From assembly GCA_963576725.1 (NCBI GenBank), contig OY755238.1, positions 31,180,145 through 31,244,144 on the forward strand: a DNA stretch of 64,000 bases, read 5' to 3'. Position numbers and translations under genes: made by a program. Below the pieces are notes generated by a model that was not told the DNA's origin, ran no database searches, and was given only the letters and a program-made list of their open reading frames with translations. Positions 9,636-20,356 of the stretch are shown here, one piece after another (within the stretch, counting starts at the first letter, position 1; each line of letters starts with the position of its first letter). The DNA comes from Azorinus chamasolen (Eukaryota; Mollusca; Bivalvia; Cardiida; Solecurtidae).

Positions 9636-10200
9636 AGGTGAGTTATTCTGATCGCTTTTTGTTCGTTGTGCGTCATCGTGCATTGTCAAGGTGAGTTATT
9701 GTGATAACCCTGTGTCCATCGTCAGTCGTCGTGCGGTGTCCGTTGCCTGTCGTGCGTTGTCAACATGAAATATCCTCCTAAACTACTTGCTATATTTTAC
9801 CAAACTTGGCAGAAATGTTCCTTGGGTCAACCTCTTCCAAAGTTGTTCAAAGAATTTGATTCCGTGCAGAACTGTGGTTGCTATGGAGACCAATGTCCTA
9901 AAATAAATAAAAAACGTTAATAATCTTCTTGTCAAAAATTGTAAGGCTTAGGGCTACAAAAATTGGTATCTAGCATCATCTTTGAACCTTCACTAAGCTT
10001 GTACAAATTTTGTCCCTGGGGTCAAACATTGCCAAACCCTAGACGTCACATGTTTTACATAGAATTATATAGTAAAAGTCTTCTTATCCGAAAGCGAAAA
10101 GCTCAGAGCTGTGATATTTAGTAAATAAATTCATCTGGTGGACCTTTACCAATATTTTTCAAAAATTGCCCCTGGGGTCAAAATTGTCCCCACCCTGTAG
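9636..10200 (+). mobile_element. Truncated HINE-like element, 5' part with three decayed monomers
   Basis: A doubled GGTGAGTTATT(C/G)TGAT start, a CGTCGTGCG-rich segment, and then monomers with AAATCTTCTT, TTGGTATCTAGCATCATC and CCCTGGGGTCAAA. No 3' end is present. The copy is more diverged than most others. Confidence 0.5.
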
Positions 10201-10567
10201 CATATGCTATGCTATTGAATTTCCGGACAAATTGGTTAAAATAGACAATGGCCATATATATAATTATACAGATCTTTATGTTAAGCCTACATACAAACAG
10301 CTGTAACTTAACAATTATTCCTGTCGTCCTCCTAGTACAAAGAAAAGCAAAGCATATGGTTTGGGACTGAGAATTAAACGTATATGCGAAATAGATTCGG
10401 ACTTCATAGCGGCAGGATGATAAGGGTGGACAACTTAACAGATCTGCCACTATAGCAAAGAAACAAACAGTTAATACAAAAATGGGCCCCTTTAGGGTCC
10501 CTTTAGTTTTGACATATTCAAATCTACTTCAGAGTATACATGACATTGTAAAAAAAATTCAAATATT

Positions 10568-11159
10568 TTGCACCAATCTGAGCGACTTAAAGAAGTATTT
10601 CAACAACTGCCAATTGTAGCATTCAGTTGTGATAAAAATCTTTGTGACACACTAGTGCATTCAAAAACTAACCGGAGTGTTAAGCAAAGCAATACAGTTT
10701 GGTCACAAGGTTGTGCTACTTGCAGTATTCTTGAAATGTCAAGTACTAGGGACACAAATAGGCAATCAGTTTACAATAGCTGTGTCTACTAATATTAACT
10801 GTAACTAAAGGAATGTAGTATATGCAATAAAATGCAGTAAATGCGATATAATGTTGTACCTGGGCGAGACTGAGAGAGAAATTCGGGACAGAATGAAAGA
10901 ACATTGGAGTGATGTAAGGTATGGGAGAGAGAAGCCAATAAACAGACATCTTGGAGTCGGTTGTCATAGCAGTGATGATGTTAGAATTGTAGTTTTGAAA
11001 CAGATGTCCAATGCATGTAGAATTGAAAGACAAATCCATGAAACTGATTGGATATGGAGGCTGAGAACTTACAGACCATTTAACTGTAACATCAAGGAGG
11101 ATAATGCACTAATGCAAGCAATTTGGATGACGTCATTTGATGACGTTATGACATTTTAA
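10568..11159 (+). pseudogene. Penelope-like retroelement 3' remnant with GIY-YIG endonuclease
   Basis: Frame 10568-10792 has LKEVFQQLPIVAFSCDKNLC, the region just upstream of the endonuclease in Penelope-like and related retroelements. A frame change and a TAA at 10806 follow. From 10812 the frame reads NVVYAIKCSKCDIMLYLGE, then REIRDRMKEHWSD, IERQIHETDWIWRLRTYRP and a stop at 11157. The Y...LYLGE...R..EH arrangement is the GIY-YIG nuclease fold, with Tyr, Arg and His of the active site apparently in place, and DWIWRLRTYRP is the usual C-terminal motif. The reverse transcriptase is absent, so this is a 5'-truncated and frameshifted copy. Confidence 0.62.
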
Positions 11160-11546
11160 ATAACAACTCCACGTCACCATGCCACTGGATCAGCATTGTT
11201 TCCTTTGATTTTATGGCTGAATGCATGTAACTAAAATGTGACGTGTATTTTACATGATAATCTTTGAAAAAGGCCCCTAGTGGTAGAAATATTAGATCTG
11301 AACTATTCAAGTATCTATGAAATGAAGTAGTCTTAGCTAAGATATTTTAGATATTTTGCACATAGCACCAGACCCTTTATCAAATTAGGACTTTGGTTAT
11401 ATAGCGAAAATTCCAAACACATTATCTGAAATTAATATGACCAGAACTTTGATATTTGGCTTCTTGTAACTTCTGAAGGTCCTTTACCAACACTGATGAA
11501 ATGTTGCAGGTATTTTGTTTATCGAGGTCACAGGAGCTAAAAGAGA

Positions 11547-11799
11547 TTTTTAGCTGAACATTGGCACAAAATGCCAAGTTGAGGTATTGTGACAGTCATG
11601 TATTTTTCTTGTGTCCTCCATCATGAATTTGTTCTTCAAAACGAAACCTGCTGGATTTGAAGATAATTTTACACAAATTATGTTTTGATGACCTACCAGA
11701 TTTGGTGAGGTAATTTCTCTGGTCCTTATACGTCTATAAATTATAGAAAACATGGCAAACCAGGTGAGCGATACAGGGCCATCATGGACCTCATGCTTT
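11547..11799 (+). mobile_element. Short HINE-like element
   Basis: It starts TTTTTAGCTGAACATTGGC with an imperfect stem closing at GCCAAGTTGAGGTATTGTGA and ends CAGGTGAGCGATACAGGGCCATCATGGACC at 11761-11790. With about one monomer inside, it is the smallest copy in the window. Confidence 0.55.
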
Positions 11800-12285
11800 G
11801 TTATACTGGTACGAAAGTTGGTGTTTTTTATTTCATAATGACTTGGTAGTTGGTGTTGCAAACTCCTCCTTCAGTTTGAATGTAATTTGCCATACATAAT
11901 AACTATGAACAGGAGATTTGCTTATCACAATTTAATGTGTTAAGCGCTAGGCATTGTAGAATTTATCTCCCCTGGAACAGTTAGTATTTTTGTCATTTGG
12001 GCATGTAACATGGGTAGTTGGTGTTGCAAACTCCTCCTTCAATTTGAAGGGTTTTGGATTGTATTTGGCATACAGTTATCAATTGTTATGTAGTTCAATT
12101 TGAAACATTTCCTGTTTGCCTATGAAATTATATACATGTAGATTAGATTCTACATTTTCTACCAGTACCAATCACTCCTGTGCTCATATGCCATTATAAA
12201 ATTAATGTGCAAAAAAATAGTCATGGTGTCACTATTTCTTACATAGAAATTATGATGTCATTATACCCACAAATGAAGTTTTTCG
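11800..12285. repeat. Direct repeat GGTAGTTGGTGTTGCAAACT
   Basis: GGTAGTTGGTGTTGCAAACT followed by CCTCCTTCA occurs near 11846 and again near 12013, with related flanks containing TTTGGATTGTATTTGGCATA-like sequence. It suggests an old tandem duplication of about 165 bp. Nothing else was recognised. Confidence 0.5.
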
Positions 12286-12287
12286 GG

Positions 12288-13860
12288 GGTAGGGGGGGGG
12301 GGGGGGGTATACTGGAGTCACCATGTCGGTCTGTCCATCCATCGATCTGGCTTGTCCCGATCATAACTTCCTAAGTATAAAAGCCATTGACTTCAAAATT
12401 TATATACAGATAAATCACATTGACCGCAAGTGACGTACACAAGGTTTGTTATTTTGTCTTCAGTATTTTTGGAGTTATTTTGTCTCCTCCAAGTATACTG
12501 GGGAGACCTTTTATTTTTGTGCTTGGCGTCCGTCCGTCCGTCTATCTTCTGTCTGTCTGTATGTCCATGTGTCAGATTTTAATTTGTCTGCGCAGTTTCT
12601 CCAAAATCTTCATTCCGATTTTCATGAAACATTTCGGGGATCACCTCCCTTCAGAATTTATAATCTTCACAACAACAGTGCATGTGTGGCGGCCGTAAAA
12701 CGTCGCCCTGTACTTCATTCTTAGTGTTGTTATACCTTCTGATCCTTCGAGACCATGAATTTTAGTATTTCTTGTTCTGAAAATTGAATACCGCTTAAGT
12801 CGGTGCTAGGGGGCATGAGCAGTGTTGCACTTTCAATTACTGTTCATGAACAGACTCAAAAAAAACAGAGTCTGCAGTTTTCTCTTTTTGTGTTGCAATT
12901 TTTGCTCTCGGGGGATCACCGCCTTTCAGAATTCATAGGATTGATCAGCACTATGCCTAGTTGTGCATATCTTATTCCTGTTCCGGTTTGAGCTATCAGA
13001 CTTTGAAATTTTTACATGGAAAAGTTTGTCCATGTGGTTTCCCCCAAACCTATTTACAGATTTTCATGAAACTTTGTAGGAATGATCAGCACCATGCCTA
13101 GTTATGCATATCGTATTTCTGTTCTGGTTCAATGATCTTCAGCATAGTTAGTTGACTTTGAAATTTTACACAAAAGCCTTTTTCCGTGCTGTTTCTCCAA
13201 AACCTCTAGTTGCATTTTTATGAAACTTCATAGGATTGATCAGCATCAAGTCTAGAGGTGCATATCTTATTTCTATCCAAGTTCAATGATTTTCTGCAGA
13301 GTTATGGGACTTTGTCCGCGCTGGATGGGGGTGTTTGGGAAGGGGGAGACATCAGTTTTTGTATCAAAAAATTCTCTAGTTATCCTTTGTTATTTTTCTC
13401 AAAATCTGGCTTGTCCGGATCATAACTTTCAAGTATAAAAGCTCTTGACCATAACTATGTCTTCAGTATTTTGGAGTTTTTGCCCTTTTTTTTTTGTCAA
13501 AATCTGGTTTGTCAGGATCATAACTTCAAGTGTATAAAAGCTATTGACTTCAAACTTCATATACAGATAGATCACATTGACCACAAATGCAGTTTACAAG
13601 GTTTGAAACTCTGTCTTGAGTATTGTTGGAGCTATTGCTCTTTGTTATTTTGGTCAAAATCCAGCTTGTTCGTATCATAACTTTCAAAATCTGGTTTGTC
13701 TGGATGATAACTTCAAGCGCATTAAAGCAACTTCATATGCAGATTTACCACATTGACCGCAAGTGCAGTGCACAAGGTCCATATCTCTGTCTTCAGTATA
13801 TTTGGAGTTGTTGTCCTTTGTTAGCTTTGTCAAAATCTGGCTTGTTTTAATAAATGAAGT
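12288..13860 (+). mobile_element. E-type tandem element interrupted by an F-type element
   Basis: It begins with a G-run and GGTATACTGGAGTCACC. Its monomers carry CTGGCTTGTCCCGATCATAA, TATAAAAGC and CACATTGACCGCAAGTG. The series stops at GGAGTTATT (about 12479) and resumes after 13381 with ATCCTTTGTTATTTTTCTC, the expected continuation of the same monomer (compare 13800-13825). The interruption is therefore an insertion. No 3' end was identified. Confidence 0.55.
12480..13381 (+). mobile_element. F-type element (TGTCTCC...GGGGAGAC hairpin), nested
   Basis: A hairpin start, TGTCTCCTCCAAGTATACTGGGGAGAC, is followed by a GTCCGTCCGTC run and monomers of roughly 130 bp with CAGTTTCTCCAAAA, TTCATGAAAC and GATCAGCAC. 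It ends GGGGGAGACATCAGTTTTTG...CTCTAGTT. The same start and end are seen at 45067-46690. The flanks rejoin into an intact E-type monomer. Confidence 0.6.
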
Positions 13861-14137
13861 TTTTTCAGGAGCTTTCTCTGTCATTCTCTGCTCAGGGTGA
13901 GCTTTTGTGATCTGATGTCTGTCGTCAGTCGTCGTGCGGCGTGCATCATTCGTTGTCAACAATTTGAACCTTCTGCTTTGAAAATCTTCTCCTCTGAATC
14001 TACATGGTTCTCAGCTTTCATCTTTAGCACATAGCACCATATTCAGGTCCTCTACAAAAACATTATATAAAGTATGCCCCTTGGATCAAAATTGGCCCCA
14101 CCCCAGTGGTGCCTTGCTTTCAATAGCAAACATATAG

Positions 14138-15150
14138 AGAATAATAGGTTAGTGCCGTAGATGGGACGCTTTATCCGACGAGGGGAGAAAACGTTGAGGC
14201 GAGGCTTGCCGAGCCTCAACTGTTTTCTCTCCGAGTCGGATAAAGGCGTCCCATCTACGACACTAACCTATTATTCGATTTATCCAGTCAATATAGTTAA
14301 ATGTCTTTTTTATAGACTAATAACACTCTTGAAATAATTTACATTGAAAATGCAGTTTTTCGATCAACGGATCCCTCCCTTTTCACTTCCATTTAGACGT
14401 AAATAGATCTAATGAGCTACCGCAGAGGAATATAGTTTCGATACTTGTATTACTAGAAGGGAAACGTGGTTGAATTTGAAAAATAAGATGATTTGAATCG
14501 AGGGTCGATAAGTTATTTAAAACAGACATGATCTATAATATTCTTTGGTCAAATTCGAGTTACGTAGTCTCGGTTTCTATTTTTAGATTCTACCTAACGT
14601 CACTCAGAAATCGATGGAACTGAACAGGCTATTTTTAGGTTTATGACTATCACCGCCCCTGTAAGAGTTTATCAATCAAATAATCATGAGAGTGAAAAGA
14701 AAACATTTACTATTTATCTGTCAATCTTTGCTTCCAGGTTTGATTTTATCAAAAACGGGTTTTACCAGCGGTGGATTAAATTAATAAAAGTGATAAATCG
14801 ACATCATTTTGTATGTGGCCTCAGTGGCGTAATCGGTAAGGGCGACGTCTCTAGAGAGATTAGAATTGGTTTTTGTAGGATCAGGCGCGGGTTCGAATCC
14901 AGCTGTAGCCAATTATTTTTATTTTTTCTCATTTGAATAATTCTTCTGGTGACCAAATAGATCTGTTAGATCTATTCCATCAACATGTTTATGAATGTTT
15001 ACAGAAAACTAAAATAGTTCCATGGTTATAGAATCATTACGCTTATCTACTAACCTAATAAACCTTCCACTACCGGAAGTAACCAGATAAACCTAAGTTT
15101 ATTTGCACCCCCTTTATTATGTCACTAGAGAAGCCTGGTGACTGGATAAA
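14138..15150 (+). mobile_element. Hairpin-headed 1 kb element with tRNA-like module, copy 1
   Basis: A long hairpin (14140-14275) has arms starting AATAATAGGTTAGTG and ending CACTAACCTATTATT, with GAGGCGAGGCTTGCCGAGCC near its tip. It is followed by TTTATCCAGTCA (14279-14290), which recurs inverted as TGACTGGATAAA at 15139-15150. A tRNA-like segment lies at 14816-14911. TAG flanks both ends (14135-14137 and 15151-15153), consistent with a 3 bp target duplication. A near-identical copy is at 47364-48378. No protein of known type is encoded, so the copy is probably non-autonomous. Confidence 0.7.
14816..14911 (+). repeat. tRNA-like module with A and B boxes
   Basis: TGGCGTAATCGG matches an A box and GGTTCGAATCC a B box, about 55 bp apart. 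The segment starts TGGCC and ends GTAGCCA, so only a short acceptor stem can form, and the anticodon region is unusual (CGTCTCTAGAGAGATTAGAA). The length of about 95 nt would need a long variable arm. Its preservation in both copies of the host element suggests a captured tRNA or SINE head rather than a normal tRNA gene. Confidence 0.5.
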
Positions 15151-15684
15151 TAGTAAAACTTTGAGAATCTTCTCCTCTGAAACTGGAAGGTTCTCAGCTT
15201 TCATATTTGGCACATGTCATCATGTTCAGGTTCTCTACAAAATTGATATAAATTATGTCCCTTTAGTCAGAGTTGGCCCCGCCCCGGGGTGGTCAGTTTT
15301 CGATAGAAACATATAGTGAAAACTTTAATAACCTTCTTCTCTGAAACTGGAAGGTTCCTAGCTTTCATATTTGGCACATAGCATCATGTTCAGGTCTTCT
15401 ACAAACGTTATATAAATTATGCCACTGGGGTCAAAATTGGCCCCGTCCCAGGGGTAGCCAGTTTTCAATAGAAGCACATAGTGAAAACTTTGAAAATCTT
15501 CTCCCTTGAAACTGGAAAGTTCCAAGTTTTCATATTTGGCTGATTCATATTCAGTATCCCTGGGTTAAAATTGGCCCCACCCAAGGACTGGCTAGTTTTC
15601 TATAGAAACATATAGTGAAAACTTTGAAAATCATCTTCTCTGATTGTCTGGTGAGCAATATCAGGGACATTCTGGCCCTCTTGT

Positions 15685-16150
15685 TTTAATTTTGCAGTAT
15701 TGTTGAACACCATCTCAAGTCAAGTTCTGCACCTACCGTAACGGTTTTGATTTGTTCCTTTGTGAATGAATGAATTATCTCCAATTACGTAATTTAACAA
15801 ATGAAAATTGAGCGGTCCGGAGCTTTATTTCTATAACCTCATCTCATTGTCATATTTGCTATTTGATAGATAGTTCTAGATATTTCTTACATAAATATTC
15901 AATAAGGAAAGGGCTAAATGGGTGTCTCACAGACAATGTTTAAACGTAATTGAATGAATGGATTGAGATATACCTGATGTTATTCTGCAATTTCTACCTT
16001 GGTCAAAACTGTTCTTTATATGCCATTGTAATGATTCAGCTAATTGATAATCAGTCATTATTTCAGCAGCTAAAGGGTTAATAAATATAGTTTGAGTAGA
16101 TGAAAAATGTCCTAATATGTGAATGGTTATCTCTTTTTACACTAAATAAT
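15685..16150. other. Unassigned stretch
   Basis: Low-GC sequence with no coding frame or repeat structure recognised. Confidence 0.4.
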
Positions 16151-16151
16151 T

Positions 16152-16458
16152 ATGTCTCCCCTAGTATACTGAGGAGACATTTAGTTTTTGTGCGCAGCGT
16201 CCGTTCGCTCACACGCATTGATGGTTATGTGACACTGAGAACAAAAGATCTCTGTCTTTCTCTTTGTATGTGACTAAATTTTCATTTTATTTGACTATTT
16301 TGAACAAAAGAATAGTCACAAAACACTCAATCCGTGAGAACGTTTGTCCGTCCATCTGCCAGTCTGTCCGCTCACATGGATTGATGGTAATATGACACTG
16401 AGAACAAAAGATCTTTTCTTTTTATGCGACTAAATTTTAGTGTACATGTAGTAAAAAA
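16152..16458 (+). mobile_element. F-type and G-type element starts left of the DIRS element
   Basis: ATGTCTCCCCTAGTATACTG with GAGGAGACAT (16152-16181) is an F-type hairpin start. Near 16298-16320, TGACTATTTTGAACAAAAGA followed by ATAGTCACA is a second hairpin type, repeated at 22715-22742 on the other side of the DIRS element. Both are followed by GTCCGTC-rich sequence. They are remnants cut by the DIRS insertion. Confidence 0.5.
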
Positions 16459-16600
16459 CTTTACCTGTTGTGAAATCTGCCTTAGGCTATTATTATTTAC
16501 GTACGACCGGAAAAAGGTCTGCAAGTACGGCATGGCACGCCCTCAGCCATGCCTATATATTAAATTGCCCCAACATCACCACGTTTCTACCTTGGTTATT
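16459..16600 (+). repeat. Left inverted terminal repeat of the DIRS-like element
   Basis: It matches the reverse complement of 22540-22680 over its whole length at an estimated 80-85 percent by eye. Another copy in the same relation to a gag zinc module lies on the minus strand at about 50640-50800. Confidence 0.7.
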
Positions 16601-16778
16601 TTCCGGTCGGCCATTTTAACTTTGCATTAATCGCCTCCCAGGTTTTCACCTACTTTGTTTCGAGCCTTTTCAACACTGTTGAATTAGTTCTACGTTTGTC
16701 TGGATGTTCAGGGCAGTATAATACTGTATCTGTTTTGTAATAAGTCAATATTTGTCTTAATTTTTCAGCCTGTAAACC

Positions 16779-17900
16779 ATGCTCAAAGGACAACTCAAAG
16801 TGTCCTTCCGGCACTTTACAGCTAAGTGGGATACTCATGCCAAGTGTCTCACCTGCTGCGGGTGTTCTTGTCACTCCAAGTGCCCTATCTCCTTCTGTTG
16901 GAGTGAAGAGACTTGGGAGCTTGCTTACTGGCACCTCAAGTATAAGGAGAGGCGGTCACTAACAACCTCCAGGTCTTCGGAGCCTCCGACTCGGTGAACC
17001 CCAGACCTGCTAGCTAGCCGGCATTGGTTTCTTTCTCAAACACGCTTTCTACCAATCAGCCTGTTGAAACTTCGGTTTCGAGAGCTATCACTGGCCCCCC
17101 TACCGGTCGGCTGGTATGGTTCAGACCGGTGCCGGTGTTTTGAACACCGGTGAAATTACCTCTTCGGAGCTTTATTCGATTTCACCTGCTGTTGGCATCA
17201 ATTTGGATGACTTTTCAGCCTCTTCTGCTGGTGGTTTTGATAACCGGACTGGCCGGTCCGTTGGCACCAGACAGCCGGCTGGTGAGACTAGCAGAACCAC
17301 TGATACTAGCCCACCGCCAGCTAGCTCCGGCCGGCAGACCGATGGCTTTGGCCAGCTGGCAACTGAGCTTGGCAGACAGTCAATAGTGACTGGTCAGCCC
17401 TCTCTTTCCGTGACTGTTTCATCTGGTAGCTCTGTCTTTGTCTCCAGTCTTCAGCCTGTTTAGACCGGCAAAGTACCATTTTTCACCTGCAAATCATCGG
17501 CTCCGTACCCACTGGTGACAGTGTACGGCGTTCCTACCGATAATTTGTACACAGTGTCAAATTTTGCCTGTCCATTCCTGGCTCCTGGTCTTTTCTACCC
17601 TGGCTAGGTCAGTGCATCTGAGCGGTCTTCGCCACGCCCTGTGGTCAACTGGAAACGTAAGCGTTACTGCTCTGGGTTTTAGGATTATCGCCGAGGCCGT
17701 TCTCACAGACGCCATCGTCGATATTCTTCTTTTAGTTCTTCAGACAGCTCTTTGAACTATCATAGACGTAGCCCTTTCTTTTCCTCTTCGTAAAATAGGC
17801 ATACACGCCGTTCTCGGGGTCTGCACTCACACCAACACCCGAGGAGGACATCTAGCTCCTCATCCTCTGAGTCACCGCTGGCAGGCTTCCACCGGCCAGT
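16779..17900 (+). pseudogene. DIRS gag-like region, copy 1 (Cys-rich module then SR-rich)
   Basis: Residues from 16779 read HFTAKWDTHAKCLTCCGCSC and KCPISFCWSEETWELA. This H..W.xHxxCxxCCxC...C...W..E.W pattern is the N-terminal zinc-binding module of DIRS-type Gag proteins. After a stop at 16996 the frame shifts to a Ser/Thr-rich segment (17116-17463) and then, near 17690, to a stretch encoding SHRRHRRYSS-like residues in a disrupted frame. It is degraded and cannot make a full protein. The last part is homologous to 20640-20760 in copy 2. Confidence 0.6.
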
Positions 17901-17929
17901 GTAAAGATGAATATGTACTGCCGTAGAGT

Positions 17930-18456
17930 AAATCATGGCGTCTCATAACAATGCAAGCTGTAAGAAACCGGGTCAATAGTCTCGCAACAGCTTACATAAA
18001 CTGAGTGCAAGTGAAAACTGTAAGAGGTTGGATGATTTTTAGCAGATATTATTTCTATAGCTGACTAAGGGGTTAATAAGATAATGAAAGCTACACTTTG
18101 GTTGAACGTCCAGATTAATAGAGTAATTGCCTAAGATTCTGTTTAAATTTGGGACACTACATAGGAATATCAAACATTAGCAATAACCAAAAGTTAATCT
18201 ACATTATGTCCTGCTTGCATAATCTCCATGCATTTTATCAAATTATGTATTATTTGTGATATTTATTTTCTCACATCCAAGTTAGAACAACGGGCTAAGA
18301 TTCCCTTATCTGTAACATGTGTAAGATCACTTTAGAACATATATATATGACATCATACATCAGATATGACGTCAACCCATGGAAACCGATGTTTACATGT
18401 CATTTAAACGGCGAAAATACACTTATTTGTTATGTGAGAAAAAGAATCTGATACTC
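17930..18456. other. Non-DIRS sequence within the element
   Basis: AT-rich sequence with no coding frame. A CRE-like ATGACGTCAA lies near 18367. It directly precedes the hairpin at 18457-18579. Confidence 0.4.
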
Positions 18457-18579
18457 GTTGTCTTTTAAGATCACAGTCATGTTCCTAAACTCACCAAGAA
18501 AATGTTATTAAGCTCGCCAAGGCTCGCTTCATGACGTTTTCTAAGGCTCGTTTAGGAACACGCGATCTTAAAAGACAAC
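18457..18579. repeat. Hairpin with GCTCGCCAAGGCTCGC apex
   Basis: GTTGTCTTTTAAGATC (18457-18472) pairs with GATCTTAAAAGACAAC (18564-18579), and GTTCCTAAAC (18481-18490) pairs with GTTTAGGAAC (18550-18559). The apex GCTCGCCAAGGCTCGC resembles, on the opposite strand, the GAGCCTTGGCGAGC apex of the hairpin at 6303-6450. No inverted end sequences were found for an associated element. Confidence 0.65.
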
Positions 18580-18599
18580 TCGCAACAGATCCTCTATAT

Positions 18600-19090
18600 A
18601 TTAATTTGGTACGGTTAATGTAATATTAGTACAGATCATTGTATATAAAAGAAGCATAAATTGTATTGCCACATGGAAGGTATTCCTAATATCTATTTCC
18701 AAACACAATAGATCTAGATCAACTGATTCTAAGACAAAGCTTTCTGATCAGGTTCTACACTATCTGCTCAATGACAATTTATTATGTAAGGTTAATGTAA
18801 TATTAGCACGTATCACTGTATATAAATATAAATGTGGTATGACCACAACTATCAAATACACAAACTATTCCCTATATCTAATTCCAAAATTTAGTAGACC
18901 AAGATCATGCATATTCTGATCAAAGCTATCTGATCTGGATCTACCCTGATTGCTCAATTCAGTGACAGTTAATGAATAATCATTTGGTAAGGGTCAAGTA
19001 ATACTAGCAGTCTAGCACATACCATTGGAGGTTAATCCTTATATACTTCCAAACGGTATACCCAAATCAAAGTTAAAGCCATCTGGTCTG
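18600..19090. repeat. Three decayed tandem units of about 180-200 bp
   Basis: GGTTAATGTAATATTAG followed by ACTGTATATAAA-like sequence occurs near 18614 and 18789, and a weaker copy near 18985. Each is followed by CC(A/T)AAT(A/C)TCTA and a GATCTGGATCTAC-like string. It is an old tandem triplication with no coding content. Confidence 0.5.
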
Positions 19091-19100
19091 GATCGGTAAC

Positions 19101-19882
19101 TTCCCATTTCGTCTACTTCCCATTTCGTCTACTATTTTGGCTTTTGTTCCCATTTCGTCTACTCCTAATTTTACACCCTTTCCCATTTCGTCTACTGCTT
19201 ATATTTTTCATGTCTACTGCCATGAACTTATATTTTTATGTCTTTGATCAATATTATATTATCTTCACAGCATACAAAATCATGCATTTGAGGACTTTTT
19301 AATATCAAGTTGTAATGTTTTAGTTGATCTTGACCCAAATTATTGATCTGCATCAAAACCCAAAACAGGGTTGTGTAGGAGTTTTAAGGTTTATCTTAGA
19401 AATTTTATGCAAGCAAAAATGCAATTTTAAAAAAACAAGAAAACACTTCAGCCAATCAAGGAAAATGATCATCATCTAAACTTTTGATCTGGGTCCAAAC
19501 CCAACTGATGTAACTCATGGTAATGCTTAAGAAAACTGTGAAAACATGATTATGCAATGGCCCAACTGCTATAAATCATGGTAATTCTTAAGAAAACATG
19601 ATTATGCAATGGCCCTCTAACAGTGATAGGTGTCAAAAATACTACTGTGGATTAAGTCTGCTGCACAAAAAAGCATCTTAAATATTAAAAGAAAGTATAA
19701 AAAATTATGACAACACATTAAAAAGTCCTAAAATATCTAAATCTTGTACGATATTAATAAAATAACTAAGTAAATATAACTTAATTATAACAGTAGACGA
19801 AATGGGAACAGGGTAAAATTTTAGAGTAGACGAAATGGGAATGAATTACAGTAGACGAAATGGGAAGTAGACGAAATGGGAA
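19101..19882. mobile_element. Foldback-type element with four-motif terminal inverted repeats
   Basis: The left end (19101-19197) has four copies of TTCCCATTTCGTCTAC. The right end (19791-19882) has four copies of its reverse complement with matching spacers, giving inverted repeats of about 95 bp built from a 16-17 bp motif. The 590 bp interior encodes nothing recognisable. A homologous interior without ends is at 2561-2916. It lies inside the DIRS-like element, so it inserted later or was carried along. Confidence 0.75.
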
Positions 19883-20356
19883 TAAACCTCTGGATCGACC
19901 CTTTTTGCATATGTTTGATAGTTTATGTAGGTAAATTTGAATATTAAACTATATACAAATGCAATTATTTCATTTAGCATAAAGCAGAATATATTACTTT
20001 CAGTCATTAAAAACATCTGCACATAGTGTAATTGTATTGTAATGATATTATATCATTGATTAAAAGCATGTTAAAAACCGTCTTCTATAAAAACAAAATT
20101 ATAATTGAGGAGTAGTTGTCCGGATTGCCAGTTTTGGCAAGGGGCAGTTGTGCGAGGGGCAATCATCCTAAGTGACAATCATCCTCTAAAGGTGCAATTG
20201 TCCGTATCATGATGTTTTGACCAGCAGTGGCATTTACCATTGACCGATCCAAGGCGGTACTCTCATATTTCTCCTAGCAAATGTCTCTTTTTTGTGAAAT
20301 AAATACTTCGGTGTTATAGCTGGATCATTAAATTTTCCAAAAGAAGTTAAGGTACA

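Larger units (their letters stand above)
13888..15684 (+). mobile_element. B-type HINE-like element interrupted by the hairpin/tRNA-like element
   Basis: The 5' end is partial (GCTCAGGGTGAGCTTTTGTGA). B-type monomers carry CTGAAACTGGAAGGTTCTCA and GGCACATAGCATCATG. The 3' end is CTGGTGAGCAATATCAGGGA...GGCCCTCTTGT at 15648-15684. A 1 kb insertion at 14138-15150 splits a monomer within ACATATAGT and repeats TAG on both sides. Confidence 0.65.

Noticed and set aside
14816..14911. Functional tRNA gene
   Set aside because: A and B boxes are present, but the acceptor stem pairs poorly and the anticodon arm is not normal. It occurs inside a repeated element in two copies, so a tRNA-like module is the safer call.
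14643..14936. 97-residue open frame, also present at 47873-48166
   Set aside because: It runs through the tRNA-like segment of the hairpin element and has no known motif. It is conserved only because the whole element is nearly identical in both copies.
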